From Candidatus Kaiserbacteria bacterium (GTDB taxonomy: Bacteria; Patescibacteriota; Minisyncoccia; Phycocordibacterales; UBA918), in NCBI GenBank assembly GCA_023264435.1, contig JAHFMK010000004.1:1-15657 (forward strand): 15,657 nucleotides of DNA. Direction: 5' to 3'. Both the position numbers and the translations under genes were made by a program. Under the pieces are notes generated by a model. That model made no database searches, was not told where the DNA came from, and saw only the letters and a program-made list of their open reading frames with translations. This document shows, one piece after another, positions 1 through 6,820 of the stretch (the stretch's first letter is position 1; the number at the start of each line of letters is the position of its first letter).

Positions 1-408
1 ACGTTCATTCTGTACAATACCCGTATGTGCCCGCACATGTTCCCATGTGACCGTATGTTTTCGTGCAAGTGCAAGGAGCACTTCCCACAAATCTTTATTC
101 AAGACTTCTTTTTTTTCCTTTGTCTGCCACCCATTCTTTTCCCATCCAAAAACCCATTTCGTTACCCCATTGATGACATACTGTGAATCTGTTTTTATCG
201 TCACCACCGATTCATGTCGACATTTTTTCAATCCTTCAATTGCTGCAGTAAGTTCCATGCGATTGTTTGTCGTATGTGTCACAAAACCACCATATTCTTC
301 CACTTCTTTTGTGTTTGGGGTATGTGCATGTGTCACCACCACACCCCACCCTCCAGGACCAGGGTTTCCGATAGCGCTCCCATCACAAAAAATTTCCACT
401 CCTTTCAT
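1..408 (-). CDS. rnhA: Ribonuclease HI, C-terminus cut by window edge
   Basis: The visible 136 codons begin at an ATG (406-408) and read leftward to base 1 without a stop. RNase HI cleaves the RNA strand of RNA-DNA hybrids in the cytoplasm, removing primers and R-loops. The N-terminus shows the family opening FCDGSAIGNPGPGG with catalytic Asp9. Glu52 follows in TNNRMEL and Asp74 in TDSQY. The WEHVRAHTG segment carries the active-site loop His (His128), and the read ends in NER, so the fourth catalytic Asp should lie two residues beyond the window. The family is about 150 residues, so roughly a dozen are missing. An out-of-frame ATG lies 16 bases upstream. An extended -10 six bases before the ATG supports this start and predicts a leaderless mRNA. 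It is divergent from the HTH gene. Identity is secure; only completeness is unknown. Confidence 0.95.
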   Translation of the reverse strand, partial: MKGVEIFCDGSAIGNPGPGGWGVVVTHAHTPNTKEVEEYGGFVTHTTNNRMELTAAIEGLKKCRHESVVTIKTDSQYVINGVTKWVFGWEKNGWQTKEKKEVLNKDLWEVLLALARKHTVTWEHVRAHTGIVQNER

Positions 409-414
409 GTGGAA

Positions 415-423
415 AGTATAGCA
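415..423 (-). promoter_or_regulatory. Extended -10 promoter of rnhA
   Basis: On the minus strand the sequence is TGC-TATACT, a TGN extended -10 with five of six consensus bases. No convincing -35 lies 17 bases upstream, as is usual for extended -10 promoters. Only six bases separate the hexamer from the ATG, so transcription would begin at or next to the start codon. Confidence 0.6.
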
Positions 424-502
424 TCTGTTTGAAATATTTTTTCTTTGCACTATTCCAAACATGTTTTTGTCCCTATGGTCTTTGCACATGATATATGGCA
501 TT

Positions 503-532
503 TTGGAATATAGCATAATGGAATATTATACT
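503..532 (+). promoter_or_regulatory. Promoter and possible autoregulatory operator of the HTH gene
   Basis: A weak -35 TTGGAA (503-508) and -10 TATACT (527-532) are separated by 18 bases, and the ATG at 542 follows nine bases later. Between and overlapping them is the inverted repeat ATAAT-GGAAT-ATTAT (515-529), which runs into the -10. The octamer TGGAATAT also occurs twice, at 504-511 and 519-526, 15 bases apart. Such placement fits self-repression by the encoded XRE protein, but this is inference. Confidence 0.45.
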
Positions 533-541
533 TACAAAGTT

Positions 542-763
542 ATGCCAAGAGCACTCTATACAAAAGACCACAATGAGATTGTCGCGCGCCTGAAAGAAGC
601 ACGTATTAAGATTGGTCTGGGACAGGTTGAAGTTGCAGAGAAACTCGGAAGGACACAATCTTATGTCTCAAAGATAGAGTCAGGGCAACGACGTTTTGAT
701 GTACTGCAACTCAAGGAGTTTGCAAAGCTATACAAAAAGCCTTTGGACTATTTTGTTAAATAA
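542..763 (+). CDS. Small XRE-family helix-turn-helix DNA-binding protein
   Basis: A 73-residue protein that is essentially one lambda-Cro/cI-type HTH domain. The five-helix core spans about residues 12-65, with the HTH at QVEVAEKLGRTQSYVSKIESG and the typical XRE ending LKEFAKLYKKPLDYF. There is no sensor, peptidase or second domain. The frame is open to 461, but an in-frame start at 461 or 518 would place the promoter and palindrome inside the gene, so the ATG at 542 is preferred. The stop is four bases before the ATG of the nuclease-helicase gene, so the two are almost certainly co-transcribed and this protein probably regulates that gene. It could alternatively be the antitoxin-like partner of a two-gene module. 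Family assignment is firm, role inferred. Confidence 0.85.
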   Translation: MPRALYTKDHNEIVARLKEARIKIGLGQVEVAEKLGRTQSYVSKIESGQRRFDVLQLKEFAKLYKKPLDYFVK

Positions 764-767
764 AGTT

Positions 768-2741
768 ATGAAACGAGAATATTATTCTAATTCTATTGCT
801 CTGTTCATAAAGTCTGATGTAGATGAGATACTCGGCAAACTAACACGAAATAGTGATTTTGACTTAGGGCAAAACCAGCGAGATGCGTGGATAGAAGAAA
901 TTAATATCTTACAAAAAGTCTTAGTTTCTTACTCTGGTTCAATTTATTTTGAATATTCTATTCCAAGAATGGGTAAGAGAATTGATGTTGTTTTAATTAT
1001 CGGACAAGCTATCTTCATTCTTGAATTTAAAGTTGGAGATAAAGAATTTTCTTCTAGTGCAATAGATCAAGTTTGGGATTACGCCTTAGACTTGAAAAAT
1101 TTTCACAGCTCAAGTCACGATCATTTTATTGCTCCTATTCTTATCGCAACGAACGCAAAAAATATTACTCCCGTTATTTCATTAACTCCGCAAAGTGACA
1201 AAGTTCTTTTCCCCATAAAATCGAACACGGAAACATTAATGAGTGTAATAAATAATACGCTGGCTTTATTAGACGGGGCTACTATTGACATAAACGAATG
1301 GGAAAAAGGAAGATATTTCCCCACCCCGACTATCGTTGAAGCGGCGATGGCTTTGTATCGAGGTCATTCTGTTGAAAATATTTCGCGAAGTGATGCGGGA
1401 GCAACTAATCTAACGCAAACATCCGAGGTTGTATCGGAAATAATTAAATCTTCACGAGATAAATCACAAAAATCGATCTGCTTTGTTACTGGTGTACCGG
1501 GCGCTGGAAAAACATTGATTGGGTTGAACATTGCAAATAAGCATACTGACAAAGACAGCGAGCTATATAGTGTCTTTCTATCTGGCAACGGCCCTCTCGT
1601 TGCGATATTAAGAGAAGCACTAACTCGGGACAAAGTAGCTCACGAAAAGGAAAAAGGGGCAAAAATGACTAAAGGTGAAGCGATGCGAGGTGTTAAGTCT
1701 TTTATTCAAAATGTTCATAATTTTCGTGATGATTGTCTGAAAGATGAAAAACCGCCGATCGAACACGTCGTTCTTTTCGATGAAGCACAGAGAGCTTGGA
1801 ATTTAGAGCAAACAGCAAATTTCATGCAGAGAAAGAAGGGTAGACCAGATTTTAATCAGTCTGAGCCAGAGTTTCTTATCTCTTGTCTTGATCGTCATTC
1901 TGATTGGGCAGTTGTCGTTTGTTTAGTCGGCGGAGGTCAAGAAATAAACACAGGGGAAGCAGGTATTAGCGAATGGATTGAATGCTTAAATCGTTCATTC
2001 CCAGATTGGAATATTTATGTCTCTTCTCGACTTACCGATAGTGAGTACGGAGCAGGAAAGATTTTAGACAAAATTAAAAATCATAAAAATGTATTTACAA
2101 AAGATGAGTTGCACTTATCTGTCTCAATGCGTTCATTTCGTGCCGAACATGTTTCTTTGCTTGTAAAGCAAATTTTGGATATAGACGTAAAAGAAGCTCA
2201 AAAAACACTTACACAGGTGAGATTAAAATATCCAATTGTAATCACTCGCGATATTTCAAAAGCAAAGGAGTGGTTAAAAAAACAGGCTCGCGGTTCTGAG
2301 CGTTATGGAATGATTGTTTCTTCACAAGCAGAGAGACTAAAACCTCATTCAATATTCGTTAAGTCTCCAATGGATCCCATTCATTGGTTTCTTGATGGCA
2401 AAGAAGATGTTCGGTCATCGTACTATCTTGAAGATGTCGCAACAGAGTTCGATATCCAAGGTTTAGAATTAGATTGGTCATGTGTATTTTGGGATGCTGA
2501 TTTTAGGCATACAGAAAATGGTTGGGATTTCCGATCATTTGTTGGTAGTAAGTGGAATTATATTAAAAAATCCGAAAGACAAATGTATTTAAAAAACGCG
2601 TATCGTGTTTTACTCACTCGCGCGAGACAAGGAATGGTTATTGTTATTCCGCCCGGTGATCCGTTAGACCCCACTCGTAATCCAGACTTTTATAACCCAA
2701 TATTTAGTTACCTAAAAAGTATTGGTTTTGAAGAGATTTAG
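768..2741 (+). CDS. PD-(D/E)XK-like nuclease / DUF2075 P-loop helicase
   Basis: A 657-residue protein of DUF2075 (COG3410) type. The N-terminal segment (about 50-115) has a restriction-nuclease-like core: Glu62 in YFEYS, Asp73 in KRIDVVLI and Glu86-x-Lys88 in ILEFKVG. A P-loop domain follows with Walker A GVPGAGKT (242-249) and Walker B HVVLFDEAQRAW with DEAQ at 338-341. C-terminal superfamily-1-like elements include SMRSF, DIQGLELDWSCVFW and a motif VI-like NAYRVLLTRARQG. DUF2075 proteins are known as predicted nucleic-acid-dependent ATPases, several of them in defence contexts. Whether this one cuts DNA or RNA is not known. The frame is open to an ATG at 696, but that overlaps the HTH gene; the ATG at 768 leaves a four-base gap and no Shine-Dalgarno, suggesting translational coupling. 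It looks AT-rich compared with flanking genes, consistent with transfer. Confidence 0.85.
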   Translation: MKREYYSNSIALFIKSDVDEILGKLTRNSDFDLGQNQRDAWIEEINILQKVLVSYSGSIYFEYSIPRMGKRIDVVLIIGQAIFILEFKVGDKEFSSSAIDQVWDYALDLKNFHSSSHDHFIAPILIATNAKNITPVISLTPQSDKVLFPIKSNTETLMSVINNTLALLDGATIDINEWEKGRYFPTPTIVEAAMALYRGHSVENISRSDAGATNLTQTSEVVSEIIKSSRDKSQKSICFVTGVPGAGKTLIGLNIANKHTDKDSELYSVFLSGNGPLVAILREALTRDKVAHEKEKGAKMTKGEAMRGVKSFIQNVHNFRDDCLKDEKPPIEHVVLFDEAQRAWNLEQTANFMQRKKGRPDFNQSEPEFLISCLDRHSDWAVVVCLVGGGQEINTGEAGISEWIECLNRSFPDWNIYVSSRLTDSEYGAGKILDKIKNHKNVFTKDELHLSVSMRSFRAEHVSLLVKQILDIDVKEAQKTLTQVRLKYPIVITRDISKAKEWLKKQARGSERYGMIVSSQAERLKPHSIFVKSPMDPIHWFLDGKEDVRSSYYLEDVATEFDIQGLELDWSCVFWDADFRHTENGWDFRSFVGSKWNYIKKSERQMYLKNAYRVLLTRARQGMVIVIPPGDPLDPTRNPDFYNPIFSYLKSIGFEEI

Positions 2742-2766
2742 AAAGTCTTATTTTGAAATATAAAAG

Positions 2767-3132
2767 TTATCTATCTGCATCCTCAATACTATAACCATGC
2801 TCAATCATTGCTAATTTGTACTCTATATTGATTGCTTCATTTATCAATTTCTGTTGATCTTTTGGAAACATTTTAACTATTTCATCTTGTCTTTTCAAAA
2901 TATCTTTTATTGTTATTATTTTCTTTCGTACAACAAGACTTCTAGCAGAATTTTCAGACTTTGAAAGATATCCCTTTTTCAGGAGGGAATTGATATGTTC
3001 ATGAATAGTGGAAACTGCTTTGAGCTTTAGTTTCTTTCGGATTTCCTCAATGGTTGGGGATATACCATTTTCAGTAATATAGGTATTTATGAAATCGAAT
3101 ACCTGCTTTTGCTTTTTCGTGAGATTTGACAT
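2767..3132 (-). CDS. LexA-like winged-helix regulator lacking the peptidase domain
   Basis: A 121-residue protein. Residues about 3-68 match the LexA N-terminal winged helix: LTKKQKQVFDFINTYI, then ENGISPTIEEI, a recognition-helix-like region STIHEHINSLLKKGYL and a wing ending ARSL. The C-terminal half is charged and probably helical (DILKRQDEIVKMFPKDQQKL). It shows no S24 Ser-Lys peptidase motif or Ala-Gly cleavage site, whereas true LexA is about 200 residues. It is therefore probably not cleaved through RecA. The frame is open upstream to 3207, but the ATG at 3132 puts the promoter and palindrome outside the gene. It is convergent with the nuclease-helicase gene, 25 bases apart. It may be a local repressor of this accessory block or of itself. 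The fold call is good, the target unknown. Confidence 0.75.
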   Translation of the reverse strand: MSNLTKKQKQVFDFINTYITENGISPTIEEIRKKLKLKAVSTIHEHINSLLKKGYLSKSENSARSLVVRKKIITIKDILKRQDEIVKMFPKDQQKLINEAINIEYKLAMIEHGYSIEDADR

Positions 3133-3154
3133 AGTTGCTAAAAAATATTTTCGC

Positions 3155-3194
3155 GCTACAGTTAAACTGTAGCCGAACAAAAGCCGAAACTCAA
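3155..3194 (-). promoter_or_regulatory. Promoter with perfect 19-base palindromic operator
   Basis: Bases 3155-3173 form GCTACAGTTTAACTGTAGC on the minus strand, two 9-base arms around one central base with no mismatch. One promoter reading is -35 TTGAGT (3189-3194), 17-base spacer and -10 TACAGT (3166-3171), with the -10 inside the palindrome. A second is -10 TATTTT at 3142-3147, nine bases before the ATG, which would put the palindrome over the -35 region. Either way a protein bound here would block initiation. TTCGGCT occurs twice just upstream (3171-3177 and 3182-3188 on the plus strand as AGCCGAA). Confidence 0.6.
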
Positions 3195-3432
3195 AGCAGT
3201 TATACACAATTACTATCTCTAAAAGATGTATACGAAGGAAAAAAATTGAAACAATAAAAATGCTGTATTGATTGTTCTCTATGCGTGTAAACTAATCTTG
3301 ATTATATTTATGGCTTTAATAAAATGTTTAGCGATAACCTCGCTACTGTTTCCGCACACGTTTTTTCTGTACTTTTTGCCAAGAACGGTCTTTGGTAATC
3401 TTGATAGCATTACATAAATGTATGTTTTGTAA
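3195..3432. other. Gene-poor spacer with a short direct repeat
   Basis: This AT-rich stretch between the LexA-like gene and the end of recJ holds no convincing gene. The 10-mer TAATCTTGAT occurs at 3293-3302 and again at 3396-3405. A small inverted repeat TAGCGA-N5-TCGCTA lies at 3329-3345. A 35-codon hydrophobic ORF starts at 3310 and is listed separately. No clear recJ terminator with a U-tract is visible; ATTACA and TGTAAT near 3409-3434 could form only a weak stem. Confidence 0.5.
3310..3417 (+). CDS. Possible 35-residue hydrophobic peptide ORF (doubtful)
   Basis: An ATG-to-TAA frame encodes a short peptide with a hydrophobic middle (LAITSLLFPHTFFLYFLP, about residues 7-24), which could span a membrane once. 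No Shine-Dalgarno is present; the upstream AT-rich TTGATTATAT resembles a -10 but sits too close to the ATG to be typical. Small single-span peptides of this size occur as type I toxins and membrane regulators, but in a 240-base spacer such a frame can also arise by chance. Confidence 0.18.
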   Translation: MALIKCLAITSLLFPHTFFLYFLPRTVFGNLDSIT

Positions 3433-5154
3433 TTACACCACATCAATCAGTCGAAGGCGGGTTTCTTGTCGTCCCATAAAGTATGAACGTTCTATGTGCG
3501 TGATGAGTGTATATGATTTCCCCTGTTCTGGCATAACAGTAAAATTTTCGGGAAGGGTAAAAAATGAAATTGCATCGAGGGGCGTTCCTTTGGAGGTCAT
3601 GAATTTAAGTTTTGTGTGATTGTTTGTTTTGCCAAAAATGAGAACCTGCTCTGGCACAACATCGCGTATTTCAAAAATAGGTTTTGGATTGCCAATGCCA
3701 TAAGGTGCAAGCATATCAAGTGAGCGAATAAAGGTATCGGTAATATCGGCAAGCGTAATGACTGCATCAATCATGAGATGTGAAGTCTCGGTGTCATCGT
3801 CCACACGCACCGCCTCATGTCCAGCAATGAGTGCATCAGAGAGATAGTGAATGTGCTCATGATCAACTGAAAATCCTCCTGATGCATGGTGTCCGCCAAA
3901 CGTGAGAAATGCATCTTTTGCAGATTCCATAATACGCACCACGCTCGTCACTCCGTCACTTCGACACGACCCTTTAATAATACCCTTACCATCACGTCCC
4001 CAGATAAATGTGGGGCGTCTGTATGTTTCAGCAAGTCCGTTTGCAACAAGCCCTACGAGCGATGGTCGCCACTCAGGGTTACCCATGACAATCACTGATG
4101 GTACTTCGTTTTGTACACTCATGCGTTTCTTTGCTTCTTTGGTCATACTCGCTACCACACCCTTTCGCTCATTATTTAATTTTTCGAGATGTGCCACTCG
4201 CATTCCCGCCTCTGCTTCATCTCGAGTACGAAGCATGTGAAACGCATCTTCGGGATCATCCATGCGTGATGCTGCATTTATCCGTGGAGCAATCGTAAAT
4301 CCAATATCTTCTTCGGTAAGATGTCGCTGATTTGTACCGGCTTTTCGAAGTAATTGTTGAAGTCCAGGACGTTTTGATTTGCGAAGGACATGGAGTCCAT
4401 AGTATGCGAACACACGATTTTCATCAACAAGTGGTACCATGTCGGCAATAGTCGCAATACCCACGAGGTCTAACCACCACTTCTCATATCCTTCGGCAAG
4501 CGTAATTACTCCTCGCTCTCGCCCCACCTTGAGTATCGCTTGCACCAACTTATACGCAACAGTTGTTCCGCATATCCCTTTGAAAGGATATGACGTATCT
4601 CGTTTTGGATTGATAACAGCATACGCATGAGGAAGTGTGTCGCTCGGCTCATGGTGGTCGGTGATTATCACTTCGATACCCGCTTCGCGTGCCGTATCCA
4701 CCGCATTGTGATCGGTAATGCCACAATCAACCGTGATGATAAGTTTTGTGTTTGTTGCAACAAATTTTTGCACCGCGTCGGCATTAAATCCATATCCTTC
4801 TTCATGTCGATGGGGAATATAATTTTCAAAATTAGTATACGCAAGTGCGGTGAAGAAATCATGAAGCAAAACCCCTCCAGGGATACCGTCACAATCATAA
4901 TCAGTATAAATAACAATGTGTTCGTGCTCTGCCATTGCACGAAGGATGCGTTCGACTGCAGTACGCATATCGGTGAGCAAAAATGGGTCGTGGAGTTGTG
5001 TATCAAAATTCGGATTAAGAAATATATCCGCATCGGTCGTAGTATGCACTCCACGATTTGCAAGCAGTTGTTGTACGAGCTCCGGATGCGTATTGAGTTC
5101 AGCACGCACTGCATCAGTAATGGATGGATGGTACATTCGCTCCGCAGTATTCAT
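3433..5154 (-). CDS. recJ: Single-stranded-DNA-specific exonuclease RecJ
   Basis: A 573-residue DHH-family 5'-3' exonuclease that degrades single-stranded DNA during recombination and repair, using divalent metals. Visible motifs are TDYDCDGIPGG (metal-binding Asps at 85-90), VDCGITDHNAV (142-152), TDHHEP (165-170, the DHH motif), AVINPKR, RINAASRMDD (291-300) and the DHHA1 glycine-rich GGHHASGGF (420-428). LAPYGIGNPKPIF (482-494) starts the C-terminal OB-type domain. The length matches bacterial RecJ. The first ATG (5152-5154) is taken because an extended -10 lies nine bases upstream; Met7 is the alternative. It is divergent from the HIT gene and appears to be a single-gene unit. Confidence 0.95.
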   Translation of the reverse strand: MNTAERMYHPSITDAVRAELNTHPELVQQLLANRGVHTTTDADIFLNPNFDTQLHDPFLLTDMRTAVERILRAMAEHEHIVIYTDYDCDGIPGGVLLHDFFTALAYTNFENYIPHRHEEGYGFNADAVQKFVATNTKLIITVDCGITDHNAVDTAREAGIEVIITDHHEPSDTLPHAYAVINPKRDTSYPFKGICGTTVAYKLVQAILKVGRERGVITLAEGYEKWWLDLVGIATIADMVPLVDENRVFAYYGLHVLRKSKRPGLQQLLRKAGTNQRHLTEEDIGFTIAPRINAASRMDDPEDAFHMLRTRDEAEAGMRVAHLEKLNNERKGVVASMTKEAKKRMSVQNEVPSVIVMGNPEWRPSLVGLVANGLAETYRRPTFIWGRDGKGIIKGSCRSDGVTSVVRIMESAKDAFLTFGGHHASGGFSVDHEHIHYLSDALIAGHEAVRVDDDTETSHLMIDAVITLADITDTFIRSLDMLAPYGIGNPKPIFEIRDVVPEQVLIFGKTNNHTKLKFMTSKGTPLDAISFFTLPENFTVMPEQGKSYTLITHIERSYFMGRQETRLRLIDVV

Positions 5155-5163
5155 AATGCACTG

Positions 5164-5172
5164 ATTCTACCA
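5164..5172 (-). promoter_or_regulatory. Extended -10 promoter of recJ
   Basis: The minus strand reads TGG-TAGAAT followed by nine bases and the recJ ATG. There is no Shine-Dalgarno in those nine bases, so the transcript is predicted to have a leader of only about 0-3 bases. Confidence 0.55.
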
Positions 5173-5230
5173 CGATACACTACACTCTGCCGGAAACCCT
5201 TCTGAACTGACTATACGACACCATCTTTTC

Positions 5231-5239
5231 TGATATTAT
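5231..5239 (+). promoter_or_regulatory. Extended -10 promoter of the HIT gene
   Basis: TGA-TATTAT is followed by six bases (ATACAC) and the ATG at 5246. No recognisable -35 sits at the usual distance. The predicted start of transcription falls on or beside the start codon, again implying a leaderless message. Confidence 0.55.
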
Positions 5240-5245
5240 ATACAC

Positions 5246-5656
5246 ATGAGTACAATTTTTAAGAAAATTATTGATAGGGAAATTCCTGCTTCAATCGTAT
5301 ATGAGGACGATGTGGTACTTGCTTTTCTTGATATTTATCCCATACGCAAAGGACACACGCTCATTATTCCAAAAAAAGAATCGGTAAATATTTTTGACAC
5401 TGATGCTGACACACTGGCACACATGATGATTGTGGCACAAAAAATTGCCGTAGGGATTACACAAAGCCTTGGTGCTCCTGCGGTAAATATTCATATGAAT
5501 AACGGTACAGAGGCCGGACAAGATGTATTCCACATACATCTCCATGTAATTCCTCGCTATGAACGAGGTGAGGCATTCGTGGTACCGAAGCATGAGTCGT
5601 ACGACGAAGGGGAGGAAAGGGAGTGTGCGGAGAAATTAAAAACAGCGATTGCGTAG
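5246..5656 (+). CDS. HIT-family (histidine triad) nucleotide-binding hydrolase
   Basis: A 136-residue single-domain HIT protein of the HinT/protein-kinase-C-interacting type. The N-terminus IFKKIIDREIPASIVYEDD and the GHTLIIPK segment are typical. NIHMNNGTEAGQDVFHIHLHVIPR carries the triad His96-x-His98-x-His100, with an Asn-Gly contact just upstream. Members hydrolyse nucleoside phosphoramidates or AMP-linked substrates; the substrate here cannot be told. The last codons (EKLKTAIA and the stop) lie within a perfect 24-base-pair inverted repeat that acts as the terminator, so the protein tail is shaped by that hairpin. It is convergent with pgk, 32 bases apart. Confidence 0.92.
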   Translation: MSTIFKKIIDREIPASIVYEDDVVLAFLDIYPIRKGHTLIIPKKESVNIFDTDADTLAHMMIVAQKIAVGITQSLGAPAVNIHMNNGTEAGQDVFHIHLHVIPRYERGEAFVVPKHESYDEGEERECAEKLKTAIA

Positions 5657-5679
5657 CAATCGCTGTTTTTAATTTCTCC
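5629..5679. terminator. Bidirectional intrinsic terminator between HIT gene and pgk
   Basis: A perfect 24-base-pair inverted repeat with a 3-base loop (arms 5629-5652 and 5656-5679). The GC-richer core CAGCGATTGC/GCAATCGCTG is flanked by AATTAAAAA on one side and TTTTTAATT on the other. Both strands therefore give a hairpin followed by a U-tract. The HIT stop codon (5654-5656) lies in the loop and first right-arm base. Confidence 0.85.
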
Positions 5680-5688
5680 TATCCACTA

Positions 5689-6819
5689 TTATTTCTTCGT
5701 TATTGCTTCAATGCCTGGAAGGGTTCGATGTTCAAGAAAATCAAGCATCGCACCTCCTGCAGTTGAAAGAAATCCAAAATCGTCTTGGAGCCCAAGAGAC
5801 TCTATTGATGCAATGGTGTCTCCCCCACCCACAATTGAAAAGGCCTTGCTCTCTGCAATATATTTCGCACACGCTTTAGTTGCATCGGCATACCCTCCTT
5901 CATAATTACCAAGTGGCCCATTCCACAAAATAATTTTTGCGTTTTTAATATATGGTGCAAGCATCTCGATTGTCTTTGGACCCACATCAAGGATACATTC
6001 ATCCTTCTGTACCGCTCCAATATCAGCAATCCTCTTTTTTCCACCTGAAACCGCAATCACATCCACAGGCAAAAGTATTCCTTCTTGTGAGAGGAGTGCA
6101 TTTCCTGCAATATCACTTGTAGAGAGGAGTGATGTACCAACTTCATATCCTTGTCCTTTCAAAAAATCATTGGCGAGTGCACCACCTATAAATGTATTTG
6201 TATAATCATGTACGTACTCAGCAATGAGTGGTTCCTTTGTTTCAAATTTTGCTCCTCCAAGAATGAAGAGCGAAGGAGTATCAGGAACAAATGCCTTTGA
6301 AAGTGCCTCGTATTCCTCCATAAAGGTAATACCTGCAAAACTAGGAAGATATTTTGGAATACCCACGATTGACGCATGTGCACGGTGTGAAACTGCAAAT
6401 GCATCATTCACATAGAAATACCCATAGGACGCAAGTGTCTGTGCAAATGCATCATCGTTTTTTGTCTCACCTTCACAGGAACGAAGATTTTCAAGCATTA
6501 ATGCTGCTCCCTCTTTCATGTGCGTTACCGCCCCAAGTGCTTTTTCACCCACCACATCATCTATATATTGTACTGGAATATATTTCTGTAATACATCGCA
6601 GAGTGGTTTTGTGGAATTCTTTGGGTCACGACCAAGATGGGTAAGGATAATAACCCGTGCACCACGCTCAATAAGATATGAAAATGTTGCAATCGCTCTA
6701 CTGATGCGAAAATGGTCTTCAATATGCCCGTCCGCCGAAAGAGGCACATCGAGAGACGCACGAACCAAAACTCGCATGCCATATATATCAGTAAGTTCTG
6801 TTATAGGACGAAGTTTCAT
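5689..6819 (-). CDS. pgk: Phosphoglycerate kinase
   Basis: A 376-residue enzyme, slightly shorter than the usual 390-400, that transfers phosphate from 1,3-bisphosphoglycerate to ADP in glycolysis. Family landmarks are LTHLGR (59-64), LENLRSCEGE (109-118), NDAFAVSHRAHAS (138-150), LGGAKFETK (187-195), WNGPLGNYE (299-307), GGGDT (331-335) and LSTAGGAMLDFLE (351-363). The N-terminal substrate motif usually written RxDxNVP reads RASLDVP (20-26), so the common Asp and Asn are Ser22 and Asp24, and the C-terminal STGGGAS-like loop reads STAGGAM. These are changes from the textbook pattern, not clear loss of function. The ATG follows the tpiA stop by one base, so the two are co-translated. Confidence 0.95.
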   Translation of the reverse strand: MKLRPITELTDIYGMRVLVRASLDVPLSADGHIEDHFRISRAIATFSYLIERGARVIILTHLGRDPKNSTKPLCDVLQKYIPVQYIDDVVGEKALGAVTHMKEGAALMLENLRSCEGETKNDDAFAQTLASYGYFYVNDAFAVSHRAHASIVGIPKYLPSFAGITFMEEYEALSKAFVPDTPSLFILGGAKFETKEPLIAEYVHDYTNTFIGGALANDFLKGQGYEVGTSLLSTSDIAGNALLSQEGILLPVDVIAVSGGKKRIADIGAVQKDECILDVGPKTIEMLAPYIKNAKIILWNGPLGNYEGGYADATKACAKYIAESKAFSIVGGGDTIASIESLGLQDDFGFLSTAGGAMLDFLEHRTLPGIEAITKK

Positions 6820-6820
6820 A

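Noticed and set aside
47..432. Plus-strand frames of 124 and 72 codons
   Set aside because: They lie antisense to ribonuclease HI, whose motifs are unmistakable on the minus strand.
3155..3173. Reading the palindrome as proof of an SOS response
   Set aside because: The regulator lacks the LexA peptidase and the arms do not follow the E. coli CTGT-N8-ACAG layout; only local autoregulation is supported.
3133..3207. Longer LexA-like protein starting at 3207
   Set aside because: It would encode the perfect palindrome and promoter elements inside the gene, and the extra residues do not match the winged-helix family start.
3195..3432. tRNA, small RNA or CRISPR remnant in the spacer
   Set aside because: No cloverleaf, regular spaced repeats or convincing promoter-terminator pair was found.
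4627..5205. Plus-strand 192-codon frame and minus-strand 148-codon frame within recJ
   Set aside because: Both overlap the conserved N-terminal RecJ motifs and show no domain pattern of their own; they are shadow frames.
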